A DNA stretch of 64,000 nucleotides from CAMLIZ01 sp036231905. GTDB taxonomy: Bacteria > Pseudomonadota > Gammaproteobacteria > Burkholderiales > Burkholderiaceae_C. Location of the stretch: NCBI RefSeq assembly GCF_036231905.1, contig NZ_JAZARE010000003.1, forward strand, positions 1 through 64,000, given 5' to 3'. Made by a program: the position numbers and the translations under genes. Below, in pieces: positions 1-6,346 of this stretch. The stretch's first letter is position 1. Every line of letters begins with the position of its first letter. Under the pieces are notes generated by a model. It saw only the letters and a program-made list of their open reading frames with translations, was not told the DNA's origin and searched no databases.

Positions 1-89
1 GCAAACGAGCTGCCAGAGCGCCAAGCACATGCCACTTCCCTTTTGCCAGAGCGGCGAACAAGCGCTGAGATGGTGCGTTGGGATTTCAT
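1..89 (-). CDS. Family B cassette protein, partial (C-terminus outside window)
   Basis: The ATG at 87-89 begins MKSQRTISALVRRSGKR and the frame stays open for 29 codons to the window edge. The same start and N-terminus recur in the cassettes at 2932-3210 and 5669-5926, so this is a third copy of cassette family B. The start lies 11 nt inside the cassette from the attC core. No function is recognised. Coding status is uncertain because the family shows frame changes downstream in the other copies. Confidence 0.35.
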   Translation of the reverse strand, partial: MKSQRTISALVRRSGKREVACAWRSGSSF

Positions 90-99
90 GCGGCCGGGC

Positions 100-157
100 G
101 CCTAACGTTCGACATGAGCGGCAGCCGGAGGCTGTCCGCTCGATGGAGGGGTTAGAT
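100..157 (-). other. attC site 1 (58-bp class)
   Basis: Outer cores are GCCTAAC (100-106) and GTTAGAT (151-157). The arms GTTCGACATGAGCGG and GTCCGCTCGATGGAGGG enclose a short AGCCGGAGGCT loop stem. It separates a family A cassette from a family B cassette. Confidence 0.9.
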
Positions 158-410
158 GCATGGTGAACAACGGCACAGCAGCCTCTCGAAGTGCTGAAGA
201 CCACACGATACCGCGCCTATCCTTGCCGCTAAAGCCTCGGTGCCACAACGACAAGCCAGCCTGACCGCAGCGCTCTTCTTTCGAGCCGATGTGTCGCAAC
301 GACCAGCGCTCGTTCAAAACGGCAGCTACGCGCCCTTCTGCTTTGGCGCGCTTGCAATGCGGCCCGCGCAACAGAACTCTCGCCACGGCACCGCGTCTCG
401 TGTACATGGC
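158..410 (-). other. Family A cassette, copy 1, with a doubtful reading frame
   Basis: This cassette body resembles those at 5284-5534 and 6006-6268. On the minus strand an ATG at 405-407 opens a 101-codon frame that ends inside the next attC at 102. Its central segment (LNERWSLRHIGSKEE) is shared with the copy at 5284-5534, but there the same frame is entered from a different start and lacks a stop in the cassette. In the third copy the frame is broken. I see no recognisable domain. It may be a decayed gene, a non-coding RNA cassette or a regulatory cassette. Confidence 0.5.
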
Positions 411-480
411 ATCTAACGTTCGACATGAGCGGCGGCTTCAAGCGCAGCTTGAAGACGTCCGCTCGATGGAGGGGTTATGC
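411..480 (-). other. attC site 2 (70 bp)
   Basis: Cores are ATCTAAC (411-417) and GTTATGC (474-480), with the standard arms between them. The core GTTATGC departs from the usual GTTAGGC. It follows the methyltransferase-like cassette. Confidence 0.88.
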
Positions 481-483
481 CAC

Positions 484-960
484 TCACAGCCACCGCGGGA
501 CCTTCTGTTGATACGCAGCGTATTGACTCCCAAAGCGCTCCAGCAGCGCACGCTCCTCAGGCCGAACCTGGAAGCGATTGATGTAAAGCACATACACGGG
601 CACAAGCAAGGCAGCCAACGCATTGGACAAGAAGACCGCCCACCCTGCCAACTGCAAGAGGCGACCGAGGTACATTGGATTTCGGGTGTAACGATAGATG
701 CCTGCGCTCACCAGTGCGGATGAGCCAGAGGGACTAAGGGGATTGATGGTGGTTCGGGCGCGAACGAATGACAGCTGGGCAATGGCTCGCACCGCAAAGC
801 CAGCGACAAACAGGGCAAGGGTTCCGGCAACGCGATAGACGGCAGGCAACGCGAGATTGGGCGTGACTGCCGCAACAACCCACATGAACAGCGCGATCAC
901 CAGCGCTACCACCGGCGGCGGGACCTTCAGCTCAAGCGCGCTCACGGATCTGAGGGGCAT
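484..960 (-). CDS. Isoprenylcysteine carboxylmethyltransferase-family membrane protein (cassette gene)
   Basis: The 158-residue protein has hydrophobic segments near residues 12-30, 38-58 and 108-130. It carries the family signature YRYTRNPMYLGRLL at about residues 90-103, where the RNPMY motif binds S-adenosylmethionine in the ICMT/PEMT superfamily. The C-terminal YAAYQQKVPRWL is also typical. By family it should be an integral inner-membrane methyltransferase of unknown substrate. The ATG (958-960) lies inside the recombination core of the preceding attC (GTTATGC on the coding strand), so the ribosome binding site must come from the upstream cassette's attC. An N-terminus at SALELKVPPP fits the family. 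It is a single-gene cassette, probably expressed by read-through. Confidence 0.85.
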   Translation of the reverse strand: MPLRSVSALELKVPPPVVALVIALFMWVVAAVTPNLALPAVYRVAGTLALFVAGFAVRAIAQLSFVRARTTINPLSPSGSSALVSAGIYRYTRNPMYLGRLLQLAGWAVFLSNALAALLVPVYVLYINRFQVRPEERALLERFGSQYAAYQQKVPRWL

Positions 961-1025
961 AACGTTCGACATGAGCGGCAGTTGGCGGCTTGCCGACAAC
1001 TGTCCGCTCGATGGAGGGGTTAGCC
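957..1025 (-). other. attC site 3 (69 bp)
   Basis: Cores are GCATAAC (957-963) and GTTAGCC (1019-1025), with standard arms. The loop side contains GTTGGCGGCTTGCCGACAAC, an extra inverted repeat. The 957-963 core supplies the start codon of the methyltransferase-like gene. Confidence 0.9.
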
Positions 1026-1799
1026 CCCTATTGGTGGAGTGTTCGCGACATGCCGATGCTTCCATAGGAAAACGATGGCTCCAATGGGAATGCAAAACGT
1101 GAGGCCCCACGGACCGACCCAGCCCGCCCGACCGAACCCAGCACTGAACAGATTGAAGGAAAGCGGATTGATTGATACGGCACCCGACGACCAGTTCAGA
1201 GTGAACGCGCAAAAGCCGAGCAGGGTGAATATGGCCCACAGCCACTTTCGACGGATACCTTTGGTGCGCAGACACTGCACGAACGCGTAGACGGACAACG
1301 CGAAAGCCGAAAGTGTGAATAGAAAGAAGGCGTAGTGCATTGCACCTTTGCCTTGGAACGTGAACGCGTTGAGTTGAGCCATTGGCGCTGGAAGCGGCTC
1401 GACGTTAAGGCGGAGGATACGGAAACTGCCTGCTTCTCCCGTCAGCTGCGCAGAGACCACGAACCATTTTGAGGACGGGTAGGCATACTCCGCCGCGACC
1501 GTTGCAGTGCGCGGGCCATTCGTGCTGACTCCCACACGCCAAGCGACTGGTTGTACCGCGGCCACTGCCTCTGCTGGTAATGCGGCGGCGGTTCGTTCCA
1601 ACGCGGAACGAACGTCCGGCTCGACCAACTTTGGATCAAGTTGGCTTTCGATAAACGCAAATTCTCGGACAGCGAGCTTGTCGACGACAACGCGCAGAAA
1701 CTGAGCTTCGGGCGTCTTGTTGAAGGCCTCGGGCGTTTGGGGAACACCACAGGCTGATAGCACGCATGCAAGCAATGGAATGAGGGCACCGAGTCGCAT
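1020..1799 (-). CDS. Cassette lipoprotein with C-terminal membrane region
   Basis: The 259-residue product starts MRLGALIPLLACVLSACG, a lipoprotein signal peptide with lipobox LSAC, so lipidation at the Cys near residue 17 is expected. The middle (about 20-145) is soluble and mixed alpha/beta. After it come hydrophobic stretches near 155-175, 185-205 and 230-250. No family is recognised. The ATG at 1797-1799 was chosen because the preceding in-frame codons lie in the attC. The stop codon TAA (1020-1022) is formed by the attC core itself. A lipoprotein N-terminus joined to a polytopic C-terminus is unusual. Confidence 0.75.
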   Translation of the reverse strand: MRLGALIPLLACVLSACGVPQTPEAFNKTPEAQFLRVVVDKLAVREFAFIESQLDPKLVEPDVRSALERTAAALPAEAVAAVQPVAWRVGVSTNGPRTATVAAEYAYPSSKWFVVSAQLTGEAGSFRILRLNVEPLPAPMAQLNAFTFQGKGAMHYAFFLFTLSAFALSVYAFVQCLRTKGIRRKWLWAIFTLLGFCAFTLNWSSGAVSINPLSFNLFSAGFGRAGWVGPWGLTFCIPIGAIVFLWKHRHVANTPPIGG

Positions 1800-1804
1800 A
1801 AGGG

Positions 1805-1882
1805 GGCTAACGTTCGACATGAGCGGCGGCTTTGGGCTGGCGCAGCCAGCTCAGAGCCGTCCGCTCGATGGAGGGGTTAGGC
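1805..1882 (-). other. attC site 4 (78-bp class)
   Basis: Cores are GGCTAAC-like (1805-1811) and GTTAGGC (1876-1882). Standard arms enclose a longer loop stem (TTTGGGCTGGCGCAGCCAGC). Confidence 0.9.
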
Positions 1883-1892
1883 GCCATCGACA

Positions 1893-2249
1893 TCAATCAA
1901 GAACGATGCCCCATTTATAGCGGATGGCTTGCAGGAGCACTAGCCAAGTTAGCCCAGCAAAGAAGAGAGCACCTGGAGCCACAAACATAGGCACGATCTG
2001 TTGGTGAAGTGCAGGACGGCCCTTGATTTCAGCATCGAAGTTTTGAACACGCTGGATCATGTGTACGTGGTCAATCGCGTCATTGCTGCCGTTCATCAAC
2101 CGCCATGCACCAAGTAACAGACAGAGCGCGCCCACATACGAGCCAATGTTGATGAGTGAAGGAACGCTACGACCAGCGAACAACGTCAGCACTACCGTAG
2201 CAATTGCACAAGTTCCAACAACGACAAGATACCGCTTCAAGTGCTCCAT
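1893..2249 (-). CDS. Small hypothetical membrane protein (cassette gene)
   Basis: The 118-residue protein has predicted transmembrane segments at about 8-28, 34-52 and 92-112. A polar loop (55-90) contains HVHMIQRVQNFDAEIKGRP. A ribosome binding site GGAGGG precedes the ATG at 2247-2249, so this cassette carries its own translation signal, unlike several neighbours. The TGA stop is 11 nt before the attC core. I recognise no family. Confidence 0.7.
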   Translation of the reverse strand: MEHLKRYLVVVGTCAIATVVLTLFAGRSVPSLINIGSYVGALCLLLGAWRLMNGSNDAIDHVHMIQRVQNFDAEIKGRPALHQQIVPMFVAPGALFFAGLTWLVLLQAIRYKWGIVLD

Positions 2250-2285
2250 CAGACCCTCCTACGTTTTGATTAACTATCCTTTGGC

Positions 2286-2363
2286 GCCTAACGTTCGACA
2301 TGAGCGGCGGCTTGCAGACGGCGCAGCCGGCTGTAAGACGTCCGCTCGATGGAGGGGTTAGCC
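2286..2363 (-). other. attC site 5 (78-bp class)
   Basis: Cores are GCCTAAC (2286-2292) and GTTAGCC (2357-2363), with standard arms and loop stem CAGACGGCGCAGCCGGCTGT. Confidence 0.9.
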
Positions 2364-2807
2364 GCCACGGTGCGCCTCGCCCCCCAACGGAAGAAGAGCC
2401 TGGGGAAGAAGAGCCGCTGACACCGCGCCAGCAAGACTGCCAAGAACGGCGATTAGAAAGCCGGTGCCCGAGAAATGCGTGCGAAGAACCAGGCTAGAGA
2501 AGAACTGCCACCCGAAAACGGCCACGAAACACGCAGCCCCAAGGGCTGCAATGCCGAACCGATTGACCTGCCGCCCTTGAACTTTGGACAAACCAAACAA
2601 GCTCGCAGCAAACAGCACCGACGCAACAGTTGTAGGCAACTTGACCTCGACGTATAGACCACCCAACTCGCGCATGTGAAACGGAAGCACTGCGGTTGAA
2701 GACGCCGACACGACCGCCCAGAAGCAAACGAAAGCGACGACTGGAGCGACCGCTGCAACGAAGCAGGCGGCTCCGCTTGACCTAGCCAGCGCGCGGGCGT
2801 TGTTCAT
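2358..2807 (-). CDS. Hypothetical polytopic membrane protein (cassette gene)
   Basis: The 149-residue protein has hydrophobic segments near 13-37, 58-75, 84-104 and 114-138, giving about four membrane spans. The start ATG (2805-2807) is 4-10 nt from the cassette boundary, so initiation relies on the GTTAGCC core region. The stop TAA (2358-2360) is read from the attC core. No named family is recognised. It is Ala/Val-rich and codon usage resembles the other cassettes. Confidence 0.65.
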   Translation of the reverse strand: MNNARALARSSGAACFVAAVAPVVAFVCFWAVVSASSTAVLPFHMRELGGLYVEVKLPTTVASVLFAASLFGLSKVQGRQVNRFGIAALGAACFVAVFGWQFFSSLVLRTHFSGTGFLIAVLGSLAGAVSAALLPQALLPLGGEAHRGG

Positions 2808-2810
2808 GGT

Positions 2811-2868
2811 GGCTAACGTCGGACATGAGCGGCAGCCGAAGGCTGTCCGCTCGATGGACTGGTTAGGC
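2811..2868 (-). other. attC site 6 (58-bp class)
   Basis: Cores are GGCTAAC (2811-2817) and GTTAGGC (2862-2868). The loop AGCCGAAGGCT and the variant arm GATGGACTGG are identical to attC site 12. Both sites end family B cassettes. Confidence 0.9.
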
Positions 2869-2931
2869 TAAAGCGTGAAGCGGAGCCTTGGCGCACCAGA
2901 GGGCAAATACCTTCGCCACCGAACAAGACCA

Positions 2932-3210
2932 TCAAACGCATAGCTCAGCGGCCTGACCAGACAAAGAAGGCAGCATACGAGAAAGCGCCCGGCTCGTGCC
3001 GGACCACGAAGAACGCTGCGCGGTGCACCTGGTTCTCGCGTGTGGCTGCCAAGCGCGCACCACAGCAGCCTTGCCAGACAAGGAATGCAGCGCAGCACAT
3101 GCGCTCGACTCAACGCACCTCACCGCCAGGCTGCCAGAGCGCAGACCACGCGCTACTGCCCTTTTGCCAGAGCGCTGGACAAGCGCTGAGATCGTGCGTT
3201 GGGATTTCAT
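2932..3210 (-). CDS. Family B cassette hypothetical protein, copy with 92 codons
   Basis: The ATG at 3208-3210 opens MKSQRTISALVQRSGKR. It aligns with the partial copy at 1-89 and the copy at 5669-5926 over about 70 residues, then diverges. In the adjacent reading frame both longer copies keep a shared segment, LSYAFDGLVRW versus LSYAFDVPVRF, ending near attC. This suggests a frameshift in one lineage or that neither frame is coding. The protein is Arg/Ser/Ala-rich with no recognised domain or membrane span. About 60 bases between the stop and the attC hold no gene in this frame. Confidence 0.35.
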   Translation of the reverse strand: MKSQRTISALVQRSGKRAVARGLRSGSLAVRCVESSACAALHSLSGKAAVVRAWQPHARTRCTAQRSSWSGTSRALSRMLPSLSGQAAELCV

Positions 3211-3220
3211 GCGGCCTGGT

Positions 3221-3289
3221 GCCTAACGTCCGACATGAGCGGCATGACCCGGCTTGCCGGGGCATGTCCGCTCGATGGAGAGGTTAGGT
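3221..3289 (-). other. attC site 7 (69-bp class)
   Basis: Cores are GCCTAAC (3221-3227) and GTTAGGT (3283-3289). The loop stem CATGACCCGGCTTGCCGGGG is shared with sites 10, 11 and 13. Confidence 0.9.
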
Positions 3290-3296
3290 GCCGGCC

Positions 3297-3674
3297 TCAC
3301 GCGAGCGCTCCCTGCACGACTGCCGGACCGAAAACAAACGACGCGCTCCGGATAAGCCCTTGCTCGACCAAGTAGATGCAGACGAGTTCAATGTTGCCTG
3401 GGCCTTCTGGGAACGTCCGCGTTACGTCCTCGTGGTCGATGACCACACTGCCCATGACCGCGCGCTTGATGAGCTTGGCATGCAAATTCGGCTCGGTGAA
3501 GCGAGGGGCGGTGCGAGCCCGGATCTCAGCGCGACCGGAGGCGAGCAACTTCCCGGGATGCTCGTATTGCTTTGCGTCCGGCGCGTAGGTTGCGAGCCAG
3601 GCGTCAAGGTCTTTGGCGTTGTAGGCGTCGAGCTGACGTTGAACGACAACCTCAGGGGAAGACCAGCTTGGCAT
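3297..3674 (-). CDS. SnoaL/NTF2-like nuclear transport factor 2 family protein (cassette gene)
   Basis: The 125-residue length and pattern fit a single NTF2/SnoaL-like alpha+beta cone fold: QRQLDAYNAKDLDAWLATYA near residues 12-31, YEHPGKLLASGRAEIRAR near 37-54, and a late beta region VCIYLVEQGLIRSASFV. Members are steroid-isomerase-like enzymes or ligand-binding proteins and are common in integron cassettes. No substrate can be assigned. The ATG is at 3672-3674, about 49 nt inside the cassette, and the TGA stop lies just before the attC. Confidence 0.8.
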   Translation of the reverse strand: MPSWSSPEVVVQRQLDAYNAKDLDAWLATYAPDAKQYEHPGKLLASGRAEIRARTAPRFTEPNLHAKLIKRAVMGSVVIDHEDVTRTFPEGPGNIELVCIYLVEQGLIRSASFVFGPAVVQGALA

Positions 3675-3722
3675 CGGAATGCTCGGAGTAATGAGGCTCG
3701 GATCGTAGCGCCGACCTGAGGC

Positions 3723-3800
3723 ACCTAACGTTCGACATGAGCGGCGGCCGCAAGTGGGCGAAGCCCGCTTGTGGACGTCCGCTCGATGGAGGGGTTAGGC
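3723..3800 (-). other. attC site 8 (78-bp class)
   Basis: Cores are ACCTAAC (3723-3729) and GTTAGGC (3794-3800), with standard arms. The loop is CCGCAAGTGGGCGAAGCCCG. Confidence 0.9.
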
Positions 3801-3846
3801 CACGGTGCGCTCACAACGTGCGACGACGACGTGCAATGCGGACTCA

Positions 3847-4119
3847 CTAGTCTTTCCCTCCGGAAATGAGCTGCAGGATACCGGCCAGAAGCAGTGCAGC
3901 AGGCAGGACAACAAATGCCGCCAACAGCGCCCCCACAAACCCGCCAAGTACCAGCAAAGCGAGCGTGTCATTCAGTGGACCGCATCCGCTACAACCTGCG
4001 CCCTCATCGCATTTGCAGCCAGGAATAACAAACTGAAGGAGAAGGCCGACTAAGAAGCCGACAACTGGCACGGCGACGGCCCCCACGCCCAGTTTCACAA
4101 TGGTGGATGGAGCGCTCAT
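3847..4119 (-). CDS. Small two-span membrane protein with a four-cysteine loop (cassette gene)
   Basis: The 90-residue product has a first hydrophobic segment (about 8-33), then a loop GCKCDEGAGCSGCG with four cysteines, then a long hydrophobic region (about 52-84). The cysteine loop would sit between the spans and could bind metal or form disulfides; that is inference. The ATG at 4117-4119 sits 12 nt from the core. The stop is TAG at 3847-3849, leaving about 46 untranslated bases before the attC. No family is recognised. Confidence 0.65.
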   Translation of the reverse strand: MSAPSTIVKLGVGAVAVPVVGFLVGLLLQFVIPGCKCDEGAGCSGCGPLNDTLALLVLGGFVGALLAAFVVLPAALLLAGILQLISGGKD

Positions 4120-4130
4120 GGTGATTCGGG

Positions 4131-4208
4131 GCCTAACGTTTGACATGAGCGGCAGGCGACAGACGGCGAAGCCGGCTGTTGAGTGTCCGCTCGATGGAAG
4201 GGTTAGCC
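4131..4208 (-). other. attC site 9 (78-bp class)
   Basis: Cores are GCCTAAC (4131-4137) and GTTAGCC (4202-4208). The arm reads GTTTGACATGAGCGG and GATGGAAGGG, one base off the common arms on each side. Confidence 0.9.
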
Positions 4209-4736
4209 GGCACTGCGCCCAGCAGGCCAGTGCCAAAGCCACAGCGCTTGTGGCTCGGAAGATGGCCTTGCTTCCCTATGCAGTGCAAGTTCTGACTTGA
4301 CTCCGCCCTGTAGCGACTGTTCCAGTTCATTTGCAAGTATGGATGCTGACTGCTCCGACAGCCGTACGTGAGCAGTGCTATGAGCGAATCGAACGAGCAG
4401 TGGGGAGGCTGTATAGGTGCGTTCGAAGTCAATCTTCCACCAGCTGCCGAAGTTCACTCCTGATGTGTATAGATCAAACCAAGCACGGCCGTCCGGAAGG
4501 CTGCATTGGTGGTGCAGAAGATCAGGGTTGCCGCGCGCCAAGCTAAGAAGTTGGCTCCGAACGTAGTCGCGGCCCTCGTCAGACAGCGCTATGTGAAGAC
4601 CGCGCCATTGACAAATTGGGTCTTTGGCGCGAAGAACAAGAATTCCGGATTGGGTCGCAAGTTGTTCAAAGTAGTCGTAGGGCGTGATGTCTCCGATCCA
4701 GTTCTGAATCTGCTCGCGAGACGGAAGAGACTTCAC
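4203..4736 (-). CDS. Hypothetical soluble protein (cassette gene)
   Basis: The 177-residue protein has no signal peptide or membrane span. Aromatic and acidic residues are evenly spread (ITPYDYFEQLATQSGILVL near 17-35; WFDLYTSGVNFGSWWKIDFE near 86-105), which is consistent with a real folded protein. I do not recognise the family. The ATG (4734-4736) is 8 nt from the core. The last codons run into the attC and the TAA stop (4203-4205) is part of the core. It differs in style from the membrane-protein cassettes around it. Confidence 0.65.
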   Translation of the reverse strand: MKSLPSREQIQNWIGDITPYDYFEQLATQSGILVLRAKDPICQWRGLHIALSDEGRDYVRSQLLSLARGNPDLLHHQCSLPDGRAWFDLYTSGVNFGSWWKIDFERTYTASPLLVRFAHSTAHVRLSEQSASILANELEQSLQGGVKSELALHREARPSSEPQALWLWHWPAGRSAG

Positions 4737-4743
4737 TTTTGCA

Positions 4744-4812
4744 GGCTAACGTTCGACATGAGCGGCATGACCCGGCCTGCCGGGGCATGTCCGCTCGATG
4801 GAGGGGTTAGGT
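4744..4812 (-). other. attC site 10 (69-bp class)
   Basis: Cores are GGCTAAC (4744-4750) and GTTAGGT (4806-4812). The loop CATGACCCGGCCTGCCGGGG differs by one base from sites 7, 11 and 13. Confidence 0.9.
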
Positions 4813-5211
4813 TCCATACGGAGCCACAACCTCGACTTTGATTCTGTTCGGGTCTTCACAGAACATCGCGTAGTAGTTGGGCCCGCCCGCATGAGGATGA
4901 CGCTCCTTGTATAGCAAGGTGTAGCCGTTGCTCTGCACCCACTCGGCGATTTGATCGACCTGCTCGCGCGATTGGGCGTGAAACGCGAGATGGTTTAGGC
5001 CAACTCGCTTGCGGTGGAACCCGAGTGACAGGTGCGGCTCCTCTGCCTGAACCAGAACGATGTACGTTTCTCCGAGGATCATGCTGACACCGTTCGAGAA
5101 CCGCTCCACCTCGTACCCGAAGTGAGCCAAGAACGGCTCCCAAAACGCGCACGACTCCTGGAGAGACGCTACGTAGACTTCGACGTGATGGAGAGCGCCC
5201 GGTGTTGCCAT
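4807..5211 (-). CDS. VOC-fold (glyoxalase/bleomycin-resistance-like) protein (cassette gene)
   Basis: The 134-residue protein matches the vicinal oxygen chelate fold. It opens ALHHVEVYVASLQESCAFWE (residues 5-24), with a putative metal-binding His in the first strand. A second beta-alpha-beta unit starts at GLNHLAFHAQSREQVDQIAE, and it ends GPNYYAMFCEDPNRIKVEVV, where the final Glu is the usual metal ligand. VOC proteins act as glyoxalases, dioxygenases or drug-binding resistance proteins; the substrate is unknown. The ATG at 5209-5211 is 3 nt from the core GTTAGGT, which can act as ribosome binding site. The TAA stop is in its own attC core. Confidence 0.88.
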   Translation of the reverse strand: MATPGALHHVEVYVASLQESCAFWEPFLAHFGYEVERFSNGVSMILGETYIVLVQAEEPHLSLGFHRKRVGLNHLAFHAQSREQVDQIAEWVQSNGYTLLYKERHPHAGGPNYYAMFCEDPNRIKVEVVAPYGT

Positions 5212-5214
5212 GGA

Positions 5215-5283
5215 ACCTAACGTTCGACATGAGCGGCATGACCCGGCTTGCCGGGGCATGTCCGCTCGATGGAGGGGTTAGGT
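5215..5283 (-). other. attC site 11 (69-bp class)
   Basis: Cores are ACCTAAC (5215-5221) and GTTAGGT (5277-5283). The internal sequence is identical to attC site 13, and both terminate family A cassettes. Confidence 0.92.
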
Positions 5284-5534
5284 GCATGGTGAACAAAGGC
5301 ACAGCAGCCTCTCGAATCGCTAAAGACCACACGATACCGCGCCTGCCTTTGCTGCTAAAGCCTCGATGCCACAACGACGAACCAGCTTGGCCGCAGTGCT
5401 CTTCTTTCGAACCGATATGTCGCAAGGAGAGGCGCTCGTTCAAGCTTTCGCAAACCGCACTTTCTCTCTGAGCGCTTGCAGCCTCACCCACGCAACGCCA
5501 CCCTCGCGAGGGCACCACTCTCCGATGACATGGC
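5284..5534 (-). other. Family A cassette, copy 2, without a clear gene
   Basis: Strong nucleotide similarity to 158-410 is visible, for example CTCGAATCGCTAAAGACCAC beside CTCGAAGTGCTGAAGACCAC. The frame giving LNERLSLRHIGSKEEHCG is open from 5536 without a stop until 4856, past the attC and across the VOC cassette in another frame. A short frame from the ATG at 5529-5531 (MSSESGALARVALRG) resembles the start of copy 1 but stops at once. The shared protein-like segment is therefore split between two frames here. This looks like a decayed gene or a non-coding cassette. Confidence 0.5.
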
Positions 5535-5592
5535 ACCTAACGTTCGACATGAGCGGCAGCCGAAGGCTGTCCGCTCGATGGACTGGTTAGGC
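5535..5592 (-). other. attC site 12 (58-bp class)
   Basis: Cores are ACCTAAC (5535-5541) and GTTAGGC (5586-5592). The loop AGCCGAAGGCT and the arm GATGGACTGG match attC site 6. Confidence 0.9.
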
Positions 5593-5668
5593 CGAGGCGT
5601 GCAACGGAGCTTTGGCGCACCAGAGGGCACACGCTTGCGAAACCGAACAGGAACGTCAAAGGCATAGC

Positions 5669-5926
5669 TCAACAGCCTGACCAGACAAACGAGGCAGCAT
5701 ACGAGAGAGCGCTTGGCTCGTGGCAGGAACGCCTCGCGGTCCACGTTGCTCTCGCGCGCGGCTTCCAAGCGCGGACCACAGCAGCCTTGCCCAACAAAGA
5801 AGGCGGCGCATCACACGCGCTCAGTTCAAGGCGGCTCACCATCAGGCTGCCAGAGCATTGAACACGCGCTGCTGCCCTTCTGCCAGAGCGGCGAACAAGC
5901 GCTGTGATCGTGCGTGGGGTATTCAT
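5669..5926 (-). CDS. Family B cassette hypothetical protein, copy with 85 codons
   Basis: The ATG at 5924-5926 starts MNTPRTITALVRRSGRR, homologous to the other family B copies, and continues with a shared LLGKAAVVRAWKPRARA segment. A small indel relative to the 2932-3210 copy shifts the frame near residue 70, so the ends differ (SFVWSGC here, GQAAELCV there). No domain is recognised. About 76 bases between stop and attC hold the shared LSYAFD-like segment in another frame. Coding status is doubtful. Confidence 0.35.
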   Translation of the reverse strand: MNTPRTITALVRRSGRRAAARVQCSGSLMVSRLELSACDAPPSLLGKAAVVRAWKPRARATWTARRSCHEPSALSYAASFVWSGC

Positions 5927-5936
5927 GCGGCCGGGC

Positions 5937-6005
5937 GCCTAACGTTCGACATGAGCGGCATGACCCGGCTTGCCGGGGCATGTCCGCTCGATGGAGGGGT
6001 TAGAT
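5937..6005 (-). other. attC site 13 (69-bp class)
   Basis: Cores are GCCTAAC (5937-5943) and GTTAGAT (5999-6005). The internal sequence is identical to attC site 11. Confidence 0.92.
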
Positions 6006-6268
6006 GCTTGGCGAACAACGGCACGGAACAGCCCCGGTTGAGTGGTGAACAGACTGAACGATAGCGCCGCCCTCGCCTGGTGGAAAGCCTCGGTGTGCGA
6101 ACTGCTCGCCACACCAGCCGAACGCTACTACTTCTGCGAGCCGATATGTCGCAACGAAGGCCGCTCGTTGACCACCCGACGACAAGCTCGCCAGCCTTAC
6201 ACGCTCTGTACAAAGCGGCGCGAAGAACAAACCCTCTCGCTGCGCCCACGCTCTTCGAACAACGTGGC
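6006..6268 (-). other. Family A cassette, copy 3, degenerate
   Basis: It shares landmarks with the other two A cassettes: GAACAACGGCAC near the attC end, a CAGG/CTGG-AAAGCCTCGGTG motif, and GAGCCGATATGTCGCAACGA. The frame that reads NERPSLRHIGS meets a stop soon after that motif. The downstream HRGF segment is in a different frame, so no single frame spans the homologous block. I see no intact gene on either strand. Confidence 0.5.
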
Positions 6269-6346
6269 ATCTAACGTTCGACATGAGCGGCAGACGCAAG
6301 CGGCCGAAGGACGCTTGGGGCTGTCCGCTCGATGGAGGGGTTAGGT
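6269..6346 (-). other. attC site 14 (78-bp class), first attC of the array
   Basis: Cores are ATCTAAC (6269-6275) and GTTAGGT (6340-6346), with standard arms and loop ACGCAAGCGGCCGAAGGACG. It closes the first cassette. Confidence 0.9.

Noticed and set aside
102..1275. Peptides such as LTPPSSG and PLMSNV repeated in several frames
   Set aside because: These are translations of the attC arms, not protein domains.
4856..5536. A 226-codon frame spanning a family A cassette, an attC and part of the VOC cassette
   Set aside because: It crosses a recombination boundary and is out of frame with the clear VOC gene, so it is chance read-through.
100..6346. Regular repeats that might be a CRISPR array
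   Set aside because: The repeats are 58-78 base imperfect palindromes with GTTAG/CTAAC cores and 200-700 base spacers containing genes, next to an integrase; they are attC sites.
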